A stretch of 64,000 nt of DNA from a bacterium (GTDB lineage: Bacteria; Pseudomonadota; Gammaproteobacteria; Pseudomonadales; Moraxellaceae): positions 496,001 through 560,000 of the forward strand of contig JAQSDB010000002.1 of the NCBI GenBank assembly GCA_029945725.1. Direction: 5' to 3'. Below the pieces are notes generated by a model. It saw only the letters and a list, made by a program, of their open reading frames with translations, was not told the DNA's origin and did not search any database. Shown piece by piece: positions 46,092 through 54,431 of this stretch; the stretch's first letter is position 1, and each line of letters opens with the position of its first letter. The position numbers and the translations under genes are program-made.

Positions 46092-46259
46092 TCAGGGCTC
46101 TGTGGTTGGTGGTTGATCACGCGTTGTAGTCATTTCTGCTTGAGCCTCCTTTTTGACCAGCTTGATGTAACGAGACAGGCCCATGGCGGAAAGCGCGCCC
46201 ATCACAAAGGCAATGGCAAAGGCCGCCAGGTGTTCGATCGGGGATTGATACGAGGACAT
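46092..46259 (-). CDS. Small single-pass membrane protein
   Basis: A 55-residue protein (MSSYQSPIEHLAAFAIAFVMGALSAMGLSRYIKLVKKEAQ...) with one membrane helix, a basic patch after it and an unstructured C-terminus. CCGGAGACGTC upstream gives a usable ribosome site. It resembles the next gene (FAIAFVMGALSAMGLSRYIK against ILIAYFSGVLSALSLSALLRK), so the two are probably paralogues. Confidence 0.5.
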   Translation of the reverse strand: MSSYQSPIEHLAAFAIAFVMGALSAMGLSRYIKLVKKEAQAEMTTTRDQPPTTEP

Positions 46260-46295
46260 GACGTCTCCGGAAACGGTGGTTATGTGTGAAGGGGA

Positions 46296-46610
46296 TCAAG
46301 AGGGCCTGGTAGGCATCCTGGAAGAAGGGCGACCGAGAAAGGCCCAGCTGGCGGAGCAGATGAGGCGTGCCGTGGCGTGGTCCCGATTTGGCTGCGCTGA
46401 CGGCATATCAGGTACGGTTGGCGTGGATTCTTCTCTGCGTGGTTCTGCATTTGCGGGAGCTGGTGTCGCAGTCGGGACTTCCTGTGAGATTTTGGCTTCT
46501 TCGCGAATTTTACGAAGGAGGGCGGACAAGCTGAGGGCAGAAAGGACGCCGCTGAAGTAGGCGATGAGAATGGCAGCAAGGCCATGTCGACGAGAAGGAT
46601 GGATAGGCAT
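46296..46610 (-). CDS. Small single-pass membrane protein with Pro/Ala-rich tail
   Basis: A 104-residue protein from ATG 46610 (AGGAGTTCTT upstream). One N-terminal membrane helix (GLAAILIAYFSGVLSALSLSALL), a basic segment and a low-complexity Pro/Ala/Glu-rich tail. Similar helix to the 55-residue neighbour. No function known. Confidence 0.5.
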   Translation of the reverse strand: MPIHPSRRHGLAAILIAYFSGVLSALSLSALLRKIREEAKISQEVPTATPAPANAEPRREESTPTVPDMPSAQPNRDHATARLICSASWAFLGRPSSRMPTRPS

Positions 46611-46638
46611 AAGAACTCCTAGCGGTCGTGAGGCAAAC

Positions 46639-46678
46639 AAAAAGCCCCGCCACCCCAAAGGGCAGCAGGGCATCGGGG
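46639..46678 (-). terminator. Candidate terminator-like hairpin, minus strand
   Basis: GC-rich imperfect hairpin (GCCCTGCTGCCC...GGGGTGGCGGGGC on the minus strand) followed by TTTTTGTTTG. It stands in the leader of the membrane-protein gene starting at 46610, as the other hairpins in this block do. Confidence 0.4.
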
Positions 46679-47077
46679 GAGGTTCAGGTCGAGTTGGATG
46701 AGCCTTTGTGGGGAAGACTCACCTCGATGATATGGATCTGAAAAATTCTGGAATGGAGGAGAGTGGCCGAGATTGGACGACTATGAAGGGAAAGGGTTGC
46801 GGCTATTACGGATATGGCCAGTAGCGATCACGTTCTGAACGTTCTGGCGCGGTTGCAGGCGCCAAGTGCAGGCTTTGTATGAGTAGATGTGGATTGCCCG
46901 CATTATGAAAACACTTCACAGCACTATTAACGGCTCTCAATGCCTATCAATCTTGATGCTAATTCATTGATTTACCGTGATATCTAATTAAGTCGTTCCT
47001 ATCCTTGGCTTTCAGGGGCTCTCAATGAAACTCACCCCGAATTTCACCCCCACTAGCACCCCAAAAGAGCCAAGATT
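46679..47077. other. Intergenic region before the integrase remnant, with an 11-bp direct repeat
   Basis: About 400 bases without a supported gene. GGCTCTCAATG occurs at 46932-46942 and again at 47017-47027, 85 bases apart, close to the integrase start, and may mark integrase-binding or attachment sequence. A stretch near 46760 (GAGTGGCCGAGATTGG) recalls the 5' end of a tRNA but has no matching anticodon arm or 3' end. Confidence 0.4.
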
Positions 47078-48050
47078 ATGGGCAGCATTCGATTAACTGC
47101 TGTTGCTGTAGAGAAGCTGATTCCGCCGCAAACAGGACGCAAAGAGATTTATGACGCTGATGTGCCTGGTCTGGTTCTGCGGCTGTCATCCTCCGGTGCG
47201 AAAGGCTGGTCCTTTACCTACCGAGTGGATGGTCTGCCTCGTCGCCTAACCTTAGGCTCTTATCCGGGCGTTTCTTTAAAGTTGGCGCGCGAGCGAGCAC
47301 GAGATGTGCGTGCAGCCGTACAGCGGGGCGAGGACCCTGTGCAGGACGCGGAAGCGTGAAGAGGAAGAGCGCCACCTAAACAGCTTTGCTTCCTGTGTTC
47401 ATCAGTACATAGAGCTATATGCCAAACGCCGGCAAAAGTCTTGGAAAGATACCGAGCGTGTTTTTAGGAAGTATGCCCTGCCAGTCTGGGGTGAGCGCCC
47501 CATTAAAGAGATTCGGCGAAAGGATGTTGTGCAGCTTCTAGACAAGGTAGTGGAAGTCGCGCCACACCAAGCTAACCGCCTGCGAATATGTCTGTCGCGC
47601 ATATACAAATGGCTTATCGAGCGAGAGGTTGTTGAGACCAGCCCTATTTTGGGAGTGGCGCCTCGGATCAAGGCGCGTGCCCGCAGCCGTATGGATGAGG
47701 ACGATGAGCCAATAACCTCTTGCATAGTTGCTTGTGATGAGGAGGGTAGGGCTCGTCCGTTGGCAGGATGGCTCGCTAAGGCAGTCAAGGTTTTGCGAGA
47801 CTTGAGGGATTCTATTGCGTATGAAAGTGGTGGAAATCTGATCGCTCACCTTACAGATATTCCACTCTCGTCATATCATGATCTTTGGTATAGCGAGCGA
47901 CCCAACGATAAAAAAGACACTGTTCGCAAGAATGCGCGCCGCCAGCTGGAGGATTTGCATCGAAAGGGGCTAATTGAGTGGAAAGGGAAAGAGCATCCCA
48001 TACGTCTCTTGCCTGCTTTTAATGGCGTTACAATTGAGTTGGAGTCATAG
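47078..48050 (+). pseudogene. Tyrosine integrase (DUF4102 type), frameshifted and with catalytic domain replaced
   Basis: Residues from 47078 (MGSIRLTAVAVEKLIPPQTGRKEIYD, GLVLRLSSSGAKGWSFTYRVDG, RLTLGSYPGVSLKLARERA) are the DUF4102 arm-binding domain. Around 47353-47357 one extra base shifts the frame (EDPVQD then DRKREEEERHL in the next frame). The second frame gives the core-binding domain (YAKRRQKSWKDTERVFRKYALPVWG ... RLRICLSRIYKWLIERE). Near 47690, after KARARSRMDEDDE, where the R-H-x-x-H-Y catalytic domain should begin, the sequence switches to an unrelated segment (RPLAGWLAKAVKVLRDLRDSI ... RRQLEDLHRKGLIEWKGK), apparently the tail of another protein with winged-helix-like character. 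The integrase cannot be active. Confidence 0.82.
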
Positions 48051-48145
48051 TTGCGGTCTAGTCTCCGATTTTTGGGGGGGAACTGAGGTCGGCAAGAGTC
48101 AGGCATTATTTCTTGGTTGATATTTCCCGAAAACATGAGCCTCCA

Positions 48146-49063
48146 TTAAGGCGCTGGGCTTTTATAGCCAGGCGCTAACTTTGCGGTTTCTACTCCATAC
48201 AGAGCAAGATAGTTCTTTAGCCATAAGCGCACGGCATCATTGCTGCCATCTTCTGCGGCATCTGGCCCAATGCTGTGCTCAGGTGAACAGTCCACCGCCC
48301 ACTGTCTTAAGAAGTAGCCAGCAAGACTGGCGCGCACATTGACATATAAGTGTCGATTTTTCATTCCATAGTCAGTGGCAATAATTTCTTGATGCTTACT
48401 TCCTGGGTGGGGAACGATTTCAAGCTCAACTATCCGATTCCACTGGTGGTCATTAATGCTCAACTCATGGTCGTGTACTGGAGACGAGCCTATCTCTACA
48501 GGATGTCTAATGCGTGTTAGGACAAAGTCAGTAAAACGCTTTCGTCTTCTATCAAACGCACGCACATGCCATCGGGCACCAGTATTTGCCAGTGCATGAG
48601 GCACTATTTCTCTTTCAGTTTTTCCGCTGGAAAATGAGCTGTATTCGACATAAACAACCCGCCTTTGATGAATTGCCCGGGAAATGATGGCGATTGCCTC
48701 AAGTGAGGGTGTATTCAACTGGTGAGGTATCTCACACGGAACTAGAGGGCGGAAATTTTGATTCGAGCCTTCGCCGAAGCCCTGACAAAGCGCGGAAAAG
48801 ACCCGTTCAACGGGATGGGGAAACAAGGGTGAGAAGTTTGGATCTGGCCTGTATGCCTTGGTGCTTCCATCCAGGGTGATGCGCCCGCCCCTCTCTTTGT
48901 ATTTTGAAATGTCGCGGCTTGCGGCGGCTTCTTTCACCTTAAACTGCTCAATGATGTCGGTCCTTCGGACCTCCCCCAAGAAATAGGCTCGGAAGTCAAT
49001 AAAAGCCAAGCGCTCAAGTTGGCTTTGGCTTACTTCAGTACGGCCATCATCCGCGACAGGCAT
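48146..49063 (-). CDS. WYL-domain transcriptional regulator (CapW/BrxR-like)
   Basis: A 305-residue protein with an N-terminal winged helix (LAFIDFRAYFLGEVRRTDIIEQFKVKEAAASRDISKYKERG), a WYL domain (about 125-200; AIIISRAIHQRRVVYVEYSSFSSGKTEREIVPHALANTGARWHVRAFD) and a C-terminal WCX-like domain. This layout is that of BrxR/CapW regulators, which repress phage-defence operons and respond to a ligand at the WYL site. It is divergent from the operon that starts near 49.2 kb. Start at ATG 49063 fits a TTTGGAG ribosome site. Confidence 0.85.
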   Translation of the reverse strand: MPVADDGRTEVSQSQLERLAFIDFRAYFLGEVRRTDIIEQFKVKEAAASRDISKYKERGGRITLDGSTKAYRPDPNFSPLFPHPVERVFSALCQGFGEGSNQNFRPLVPCEIPHQLNTPSLEAIAIISRAIHQRRVVYVEYSSFSSGKTEREIVPHALANTGARWHVRAFDRRRKRFTDFVLTRIRHPVEIGSSPVHDHELSINDHQWNRIVELEIVPHPGSKHQEIIATDYGMKNRHLYVNVRASLAGYFLRQWAVDCSPEHSIGPDAAEDGSNDAVRLWLKNYLALYGVETAKLAPGYKSPAP

Positions 49064-49150
49064 CGTTACTCCAAAGGCAGTGGGGCTTTTGGGGCACCCT
49101 ATCACCATGCGACGAACGGCGCAATACGATACGTTGACCATATCATTTTA

Positions 49151-49165
49151 ATACTGTTACAGTAT
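49151..49165. promoter_or_regulatory. Perfect palindrome, candidate operator of the WYL regulator
   Basis: ATACTGT-T-ACAGTAT, a perfect 7-bp inverted repeat around one base, in the divergent region between the WYL regulator gene and the defence operon. BrxR/CapW repressors bind such palindromes at their own promoters. Confidence 0.55.
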
Positions 49166-49169
49166 CTAA

Positions 49170-49454
49170 ATGGATGTTTTGGGGGGCTGGCTACGACCAC
49201 AAACCCATCCCACTAATGATGAGCACTGTAATGGTGCAGTCCGGAGTCGCAGCCAGCGCCAGATGCCTTCTGGTCATTGGGTTAAGCGTGACGCTATCAC
49301 CGGCCGCTTCATTCGTATCCCAGACAAGCCCTCCTTTAAGGGGGCAATCAAAGAGAAGCGAGGGCAGTCATGGCAAATGCAAGGGCTCATGCCGTTGGGG
49401 CGGCAACAACGGTGGGGATTGGTCTCTGGCTTGAAGAACAAGCTCGAGGGGTAA
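49170..49454 (+). CDS. Possible small protein with TGRF motif, overlapping the YdjM-like gene
   Basis: The frame contains MPSGHWVKRDAITGRFIRIPDKPSFKG, a pattern like small hypothetical proteins ending in RDAxTGRFxxx. Starts at ATG 49170 (no ribosome site) or ATG 49263. Its last ~28 residues lie over the YdjM-like gene in another frame. May be a true small gene or a remnant. Confidence 0.3.
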   Translation: MDVLGGWLRPQTHPTNDEHCNGAVRSRSQRQMPSGHWVKRDAITGRFIRIPDKPSFKGAIKEKRGQSWQMQGLMPLGRQQRWGLVSGLKNKLEG

Positions 49455-49741
49455 ATACGGCGACCCCCTATGTCGGCACTGGTCTGGCAGCCTTTATGGG
49501 AAGCCTGCCTGATCTGATGGAGCCCGCTCACCACCCACATCATCGGCAGTTTTTCCATGGCGTCACCTTCGCTGTGGGGCTGGGATACGGCCTGTACCGG
49601 CTGTACCGGTGGACTCCGGAGGAGGACTGGGAGCGACTTTTGCGCTTTGTCGGACTCGTCGCTGGTGGGGCCTACTTAACCCACCTGGCCATGGATGCCA
49701 CTACGGCACACTCCATTCCCTTGCTCGGGAAGCTCAGCTAA
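49370..49741 (+). CDS. YdjM/DUF457-like membrane metal-dependent hydrolase
   Basis: A 123-residue membrane protein starting MANARAHAVGAATTVGIGLW, with GSLPDLMEPAHHPHHRQFFHG (about 44-64) carrying the Asp/His metal-site pattern of the YdjM/DUF457 family (D-x-x-x-P...HHR...H), and a C-terminal LAGGAYLTHLAMDATTAHSIPLLG with another His-x-x-x-D. Substrate unknown. GAGGGCAGTC precedes the ATG. It is the first well supported gene of the operon and stands 39 bp before the MBL gene. Confidence 0.78.
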   Translation: MANARAHAVGAATTVGIGLWLEEQARGVNTATPYVGTGLAAFMGSLPDLMEPAHHPHHRQFFHGVTFAVGLGYGLYRLYRWTPEEDWERLLRFVGLVAGGAYLTHLAMDATTAHSIPLLGKLS

Positions 49742-49780
49742 CACCCTGTTTTTCGGCCCACTACTATTAACGAGCCCATC

Positions 49781-50929
49781 ATGACCCACCGCATTACCTT
49801 CTACCCCGTCGGCAATGGTGATACCAGCCAGATCCTTCTGACCGGCGGACGCCGCATCCTGATGGACTACCGCCACCAGAAGGCCGGCGAGGATGACTTT
49901 TATCCTGTGATCGACCTCAAGGCACGCCTCCAGAGGGAGCTCAAAGAGGCCAACCGCGACTACTTCGACGTCGTCGCTTTCACCCACGCAGACTTGGACC
50001 ATATCTGCGGGAGCACGGACTTCTTTGAGTTGCAGCATGCCCAAAAATACCAAGGCGAAGGGCGCATAAAAATTCGTGAGCTCTGGATGCCGGCTGCGAT
50101 GCTGCTTGAAAGGCCAGAGCGGGACCAGCTCAGTGATGAGTTCGCCATTTTGATGCGGGAGGCAAAGTATCGGCTACTTGAGGGGAATGGTATCCGTGTA
50201 TTTTCCAAGCCGCCGGCGCTCATGGACTGGCTGAAGCCAGAGCTCGAAAAAAGGGGGGAATCAGCAAATGCCCGTGATCACTTGTTTGTGAATGCAGGCA
50301 CCACAGTTCCGGGATTCTCCCTTGGCGCCGATGGTGTCGAGTTCTTTTGTCACTCCCCCTTTATCAAGCACTGTGAGGGAGGAGATATCATCCGCAATGA
50401 TGCCGCCCTTATCTTCAATGTTCGCTTCAGCGTGAATGGCCACGAGTATGACTATCTTGCTGTTGGCGATGCTGAATGGAGCGTTATCGAGGATATCGTC
50501 AATATCAGCCGCTACCATGGCAACGATGATCGGTTGGCATGGGATCTGTTCAATATTCCCCACCATTGTAGTTATTTCGCCCTCAGCGATAACAAGGGGA
50601 AAGACGAAACCGACCCCAAACCGCTGGTAAAAGAGCTACTTCTGATGGGTAGGGAGGAGTCCTATCTGGTGAGCTCCAGTCGCCCGATCCCAGATAATAA
50701 GGATGCCTACCAGCAGACACAGCCACCACATGTGCAGGCGAAGAAAGCATATCAGCGGTATCTTCGAGAAGTGAGGGGGCGGAAATTCTTGGTCACCATG
50801 GAAGAGCCCAACGAGAACAAGCCTGAACCTCTTGTCTTCGAGGTAACCTATGGCGGCGTGAGCTGGAAGAAGTCTGCGATGGTGGGGGCGGGGGGCTTGG
50901 CGGCAGCAGCGCCTGCACGGGCGGGTTGA
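49781..50929 (+). CDS. Metallo-beta-lactamase-fold protein with Gly-ended flexible tail
   Basis: A 382-residue MBL-fold protein. FYPVGNGDTSQILLTGGRRILMDYR at the start, then the metal motif FTHADLDHICG (H-x-D-x-D-H, about 67-75), DAALIFNVRFSVNGHEYDYLAVGDAEW (Asp ligand, about 228), and NIPHHCSYFAL (His ligand). The C-terminus after GGVSWKK is a short Ala/Gly tail ending ARAG. It is adjacent to an E2-E1-JAB fusion gene. MBL proteins have been noted next to such fusions in comparative surveys of prokaryotic ubiquitin-like systems; the substrate is unknown, and the tail could be the acceptor of E1 activation (inference). Confidence 0.87.
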   Translation: MTHRITFYPVGNGDTSQILLTGGRRILMDYRHQKAGEDDFYPVIDLKARLQRELKEANRDYFDVVAFTHADLDHICGSTDFFELQHAQKYQGEGRIKIRELWMPAAMLLERPERDQLSDEFAILMREAKYRLLEGNGIRVFSKPPALMDWLKPELEKRGESANARDHLFVNAGTTVPGFSLGADGVEFFCHSPFIKHCEGGDIIRNDAALIFNVRFSVNGHEYDYLAVGDAEWSVIEDIVNISRYHGNDDRLAWDLFNIPHHCSYFALSDNKGKDETDPKPLVKELLLMGREESYLVSSSRPIPDNKDAYQQTQPPHVQAKKAYQRYLREVRGRKFLVTMEEPNENKPEPLVFEVTYGGVSWKKSAMVGAGGLAAAAPARAG

Positions 50930-50934
50930 GTGTC

Positions 50935-53187
50935 ATGACGTTGCACACCTTTGATCATATGGAGCTGGCGCCGGAAAACTGGCGACCGGCTTTTTCCAGA
51001 ACAGCCGGATTACTTGCGGCGCTGGACGCTGAAGCAGACTTTGAACTGATTGAGCGGCGGTTCCTTGCGGAGGAGGGCCAGGTGGTCCGGGAGTGCCTCA
51101 TCGTCGACGTGGCCTGCGACGGGGTTCCCAAATTCAACCGTTCCGGCATCCGGTATCGAGAACGCTTGGCGCTCGTCATTAGTTCAGACGAGCGCTGTCT
51201 GGTGGAGGCCTATGTCCTGCGGGCAGACTTCCCCGTGCTTCTTCATATGAACGGTACCCCACCAGGCCACCCCCTGAGCTTGTGCCTGTACTTTGGGTCA
51301 GCCTCTGCTGTGCTACGCACTTGGACGTCTCCCAAGTTCTTGCGGCGTATCCAATGGTGGCTCACAGAGGCCGCACATGAAACGCTGCATGCTGCGGATC
51401 AGCCGGTAGAGCAGCTCTTCTATTTCACCCGGCATGAGCTGGTGTTGCCGCATGATTTCGCCGCCCGATGCCTGCAGCCGGACACGGAATTCCGCATTAC
51501 GCAATGGGAGCGGCGTCCCAACGGTGAGCAAACTCTGGTGCTACAGGCGGTTTCTCCAGGCCTAGTGCTGCCAGGTCATGGCATTTCAGTGATTGCACTG
51601 AACTTGGCCACAGTGGTTCATGGGCCGATAGAGCGGGTTCCTGCCACGCTGGGTGCGCTGGACGAAGCCATGGCACGACGGGGTGTCGACCTATTTACGC
51701 AGCTTCGTCAGGCTTTCATTGACCGCATGCCGGCAGATGGCCTGGCCCGCCCAGAAAAAGATCACCTAGTTGTGCTCGTTCTGCGCATTGCCATTTCCCG
51801 ACTTGAGAACGGGCCGCCTGAGAAGGAGCAGTACCAGGCCTTCATCTTTAGCTCGAAGCGTCTAGAGCTGGGCAAGCTGATCGGCGCCTATATCGAACAC
51901 GAGAATCTCTACTACATCGACAGCCTGCTGCAGCAACCGGATGTCAGCGTGACAGCTTATTGGCGGGCAGAAGTCTTAGACGCCGTTGACATATTGTTCT
52001 TCAACGGCGCGAGCCAGGCACGCCGGCAGTCAGGAATCGCCGATGCAGGCCCCCAAGGAGTGCTGGTCGGGGCCGGCGCCCTGGGTAGCGCCCTGCAAGA
52101 CATCTGGAGTCGTTCGGGATGGGGACAATGGCACGTCATTGATAATGATCACATCAAGCCGCATAACCTGGTGCGTCACAGGGCTTATGCTCACCAGGTG
52201 GGGCGCCCAAAGGTTGACGTCTTGGTGGAGCTTCATAAAGCGATAACCCAAGGCGCGGTGCCGATAACAGCTATCAATGCAAATGCTTCGGCCATGGAGC
52301 CGCCGGTATTGGAGGTCTTGCAAGGTGCGCACCTTGTGGTGGATGCCTCAGCGAGCTTGGATTTTCCTCGTGCCGCCAGCCGACAGGATCGGGTGGGGCG
52401 GCATACTTCGGTCTTCATTACTCCAGACGGGAATGGTGCGGTACTGCTTGCTGAGGACGAGGCCCGGCAAATCCGCCTGGTGACTCTGGAAGGCCAGTAT
52501 TACCGGATCATCATCAACGAAGCTTGGGGGCTGCATCATTTGACCGGACACTTGGGTACTTACTGGAGTGGTGCAAGCTGTCGGGACATCTCCTACTCAT
52601 TGCCGTACTCCCGCGTGCTGGTCCACGCCGCCGGCCTAGCAGAGCAGATCCAACAGCTCGGTTCGCAGGCGGAGGCCTGCATCAAGGTTTGGCAGCGCGA
52701 TCCTAGCACTGGAGCTATAGCGCTACATGAGGCTCCCGCCATGCCAGTACGCCAGCTGCGTTATGGAGAATTGACGGTCATTCTGGATCAGGGGCTGGAA
52801 CAAAAGCTGTTCGCGATGCGGGCACAGCAAGTGCCAAATGAGACCGGAGGTATACTGCTGGGCTACCACGACCTGATAGAAAAGATTTTGGTCATCGTAG
52901 ACGCATGCCCGGCACCGGCAGACAGTGTCTCTACGCCCATCACGTTCCAGCGTGGCACCGACGGCGTTTCAGAGCGAGTCGATGAGGTTTCGCGTCTCAC
53001 GGCGAATATCGTGAGCTATGTCGGTGAGTGGCATAGCCATCCGCCTGGGGTTCCGGCATCGCCCAGCAAAGATGACATCCTGCAATTGGTTCAACTGGCC
53101 GTGGGCATGGCAGAGGACGGGCTACCTGCCATCTCATTGATCGTTAGTGAAGACGATATTCGCATCTTTCAGGGGGAGGTGCTGTGA
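50935..53187 (+). CDS. E2-E1-JAB fusion protein (ubiquitin-like conjugation/deconjugation enzyme)
   Basis: A 750-residue triple fusion. N-terminal E2-like domain with LCLYF (candidate catalytic Cys117) preceded by GTPPGHPLS and followed by RTWTSPKFLRRIQWWLTEAAHETLH. Middle E1/ThiF domain with ATP-binding GVLVGAGALGS (about 375-385), DNDHIKPHNLVRH (Asp403) and a possible thioester Cys in GASCRD (Cys549). C-terminal JAB/JAMM metalloprotease domain with ETGGILLGYH (Glu636), EWHSHPPG (His700, His702) and PSKDD. Together they would activate, conjugate and remove a protein tag. Separate Cap2 (E2-E1) and Cap3 (JAB) do this in CBASS; here all three are one chain and no CD-NTase is present. Alternative start TTG 50926 overlaps the MBL stop. 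Confidence 0.9.
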   Translation: MTLHTFDHMELAPENWRPAFSRTAGLLAALDAEADFELIERRFLAEEGQVVRECLIVDVACDGVPKFNRSGIRYRERLALVISSDERCLVEAYVLRADFPVLLHMNGTPPGHPLSLCLYFGSASAVLRTWTSPKFLRRIQWWLTEAAHETLHAADQPVEQLFYFTRHELVLPHDFAARCLQPDTEFRITQWERRPNGEQTLVLQAVSPGLVLPGHGISVIALNLATVVHGPIERVPATLGALDEAMARRGVDLFTQLRQAFIDRMPADGLARPEKDHLVVLVLRIAISRLENGPPEKEQYQAFIFSSKRLELGKLIGAYIEHENLYYIDSLLQQPDVSVTAYWRAEVLDAVDILFFNGASQARRQSGIADAGPQGVLVGAGALGSALQDIWSRSGWGQWHVIDNDHIKPHNLVRHRAYAHQVGRPKVDVLVELHKAITQGAVPITAINANASAMEPPVLEVLQGAHLVVDASASLDFPRAASRQDRVGRHTSVFITPDGNGAVLLAEDEARQIRLVTLEGQYYRIIINEAWGLHHLTGHLGTYWSGASCRDISYSLPYSRVLVHAAGLAEQIQQLGSQAEACIKVWQRDPSTGAIALHEAPAMPVRQLRYGELTVILDQGLEQKLFAMRAQQVPNETGGILLGYHDLIEKILVIVDACPAPADSVSTPITFQRGTDGVSERVDEVSRLTANIVSYVGEWHSHPPGVPASPSKDDILQLVQLAVGMAEDGLPAISLIVSEDDIRIFQGEVL

Positions 53188-54362
53188 CTGAAGCAAAGGC
53201 GCCGCCAATTGCATTGGCTCTTTCAGGGGGCGGTATCCGTGCAATGGTCTTTCATCTGGGTGTTCTCAAATGCCTGGCAGAGCAGCGATTACTCGAGCGA
53301 GTAAGCAATGTATCTACAGTGTCTGGCGGCAGCTTGATACTAGGGCTTCTGCTTCAAGAGGCCGGGATGAAGTGGCCGACATCATCACAGTACCTGGAAG
53401 ATGTACTTCCGGCATTGCAGCAAAAACTCTGCACGCGTGGTTTGATGGGGGGCATGCTTCGTCAGCTATATCACCCTCGCAACTGGCGCTTTCTGGCCTC
53501 GCGCGCAAATCTAGTGGCTGGCGCTTTGCGCGAAGAGTGGGGTATTGCTGGTTGTCTTGCGGATCTGCCTGAAATTCCCGAATGGTCAATCAATGGAACG
53601 ACCGCTGAGACAGGTAAGCGCTTTCGTTTTAAACGTGATGATCTTGGCGACTACGTGTTGGGCTATGCTGCTGCGCAATACTTTCCTTTGGCAGAAGCGA
53701 TTGCTGTCTCTGCTGCCTTCCCGGGGGGAGTCGGGCCACTAGTCATCGACTCGTCTGATTATGAGTGGCAGAAACGCGGCTGGTTGGAGTCGCGTGATTC
53801 GGCAAAGCCCGTCCGGCTCCCTTACGCCAAGTTGCATCTTTATGATGGTGGGGTCTACGACAATTTGGGGCTTGAGCCTTTCTTTGATGCAGGAAAGGGC
53901 CAACTTAAAGCGGTTCTTGCCGCGAGTACGGCGATCATTGTTTCTGACGCCGGCGCGCCACTATCCAGAGGGTTTTCCTATTTCAGAATGAATCCGTGGC
54001 GCATGAAGCGGGTGGCCGACATCATGTCGGACCAGTCGCGTGCGTTGCGTGTGCGCACCTTCGTGAGCTATTTGCAGCGTGATCTTGGACGAGGCTCTTA
54101 CCTATATATCGGCGAGCCTGTCAGTAATACCTCGCCATGCACCTCTGCGGGCTATGCCGCTGAATTTCCCACGACCCTCAAGTGCCTCAATCGGCTAGAG
54201 TTTGAGGCACTTGTATCACATGGTTATCTCGTGGCTGCAAAAAACCATAGCTTGTTCGGTCTGACCGGAGAGGTCTCGTTACCCTTTGCAGGCTTGGGTA
54301 CACCGCCAAGAGGAGGAGCGGTAGCGGAGGTCGCCATGACTCAGCAGAATGAGAGAGCATAA
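53184..54362 (+). CDS. Patatin-like phospholipase, probable effector of the defence operon
   Basis: A 392-residue patatin-family acyl hydrolase. Oxyanion-hole motif LSGGGIRAMVFHLGVL (about 13-28), nucleophile Ser in STVSGGS (about 44-50) and DGGVYDNLGL (about 216-225) with the catalytic Asp. No signal peptide, so it acts from the cytosol on membrane phospholipids. GTG start overlaps the fusion-protein stop by 4 bp (GTGA). Patatins are known CBASS effectors (CapV); here the upstream activator is a conjugation enzyme and not a cyclase, so the activation route is open. Confidence 0.88.
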   Translation: MTEAKAPPIALALSGGGIRAMVFHLGVLKCLAEQRLLERVSNVSTVSGGSLILGLLLQEAGMKWPTSSQYLEDVLPALQQKLCTRGLMGGMLRQLYHPRNWRFLASRANLVAGALREEWGIAGCLADLPEIPEWSINGTTAETGKRFRFKRDDLGDYVLGYAAAQYFPLAEAIAVSAAFPGGVGPLVIDSSDYEWQKRGWLESRDSAKPVRLPYAKLHLYDGGVYDNLGLEPFFDAGKGQLKAVLAASTAIIVSDAGAPLSRGFSYFRMNPWRMKRVADIMSDQSRALRVRTFVSYLQRDLGRGSYLYIGEPVSNTSPCTSAGYAAEFPTTLKCLNRLEFEALVSHGYLVAAKNHSLFGLTGEVSLPFAGLGTPPRGGAVAEVAMTQQNERA

Positions 54363-54431
54363 GCTAATGGCCCTTGCATGGCTTACTGGTGAGTCCTAGC
54401 CATATTTTAATTAGATGGAAGAGAGAAGTTC

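Noticed and set aside
46755-46830. GAGTGGCCGAGATTGG near 46765 as the 5' end of a tRNA-Ser or tRNA-Leu
   Set aside because: No matching anticodon arm, T-arm or acceptor 3' strand follows; it is chance similarity or at most a fragment.
49781-54362. CBASS operon
   Set aside because: No CD-NTase gene is found between 46 and 60 kb, and the JAB domain is fused to E2-E1, so the usual type II CBASS architecture is absent.
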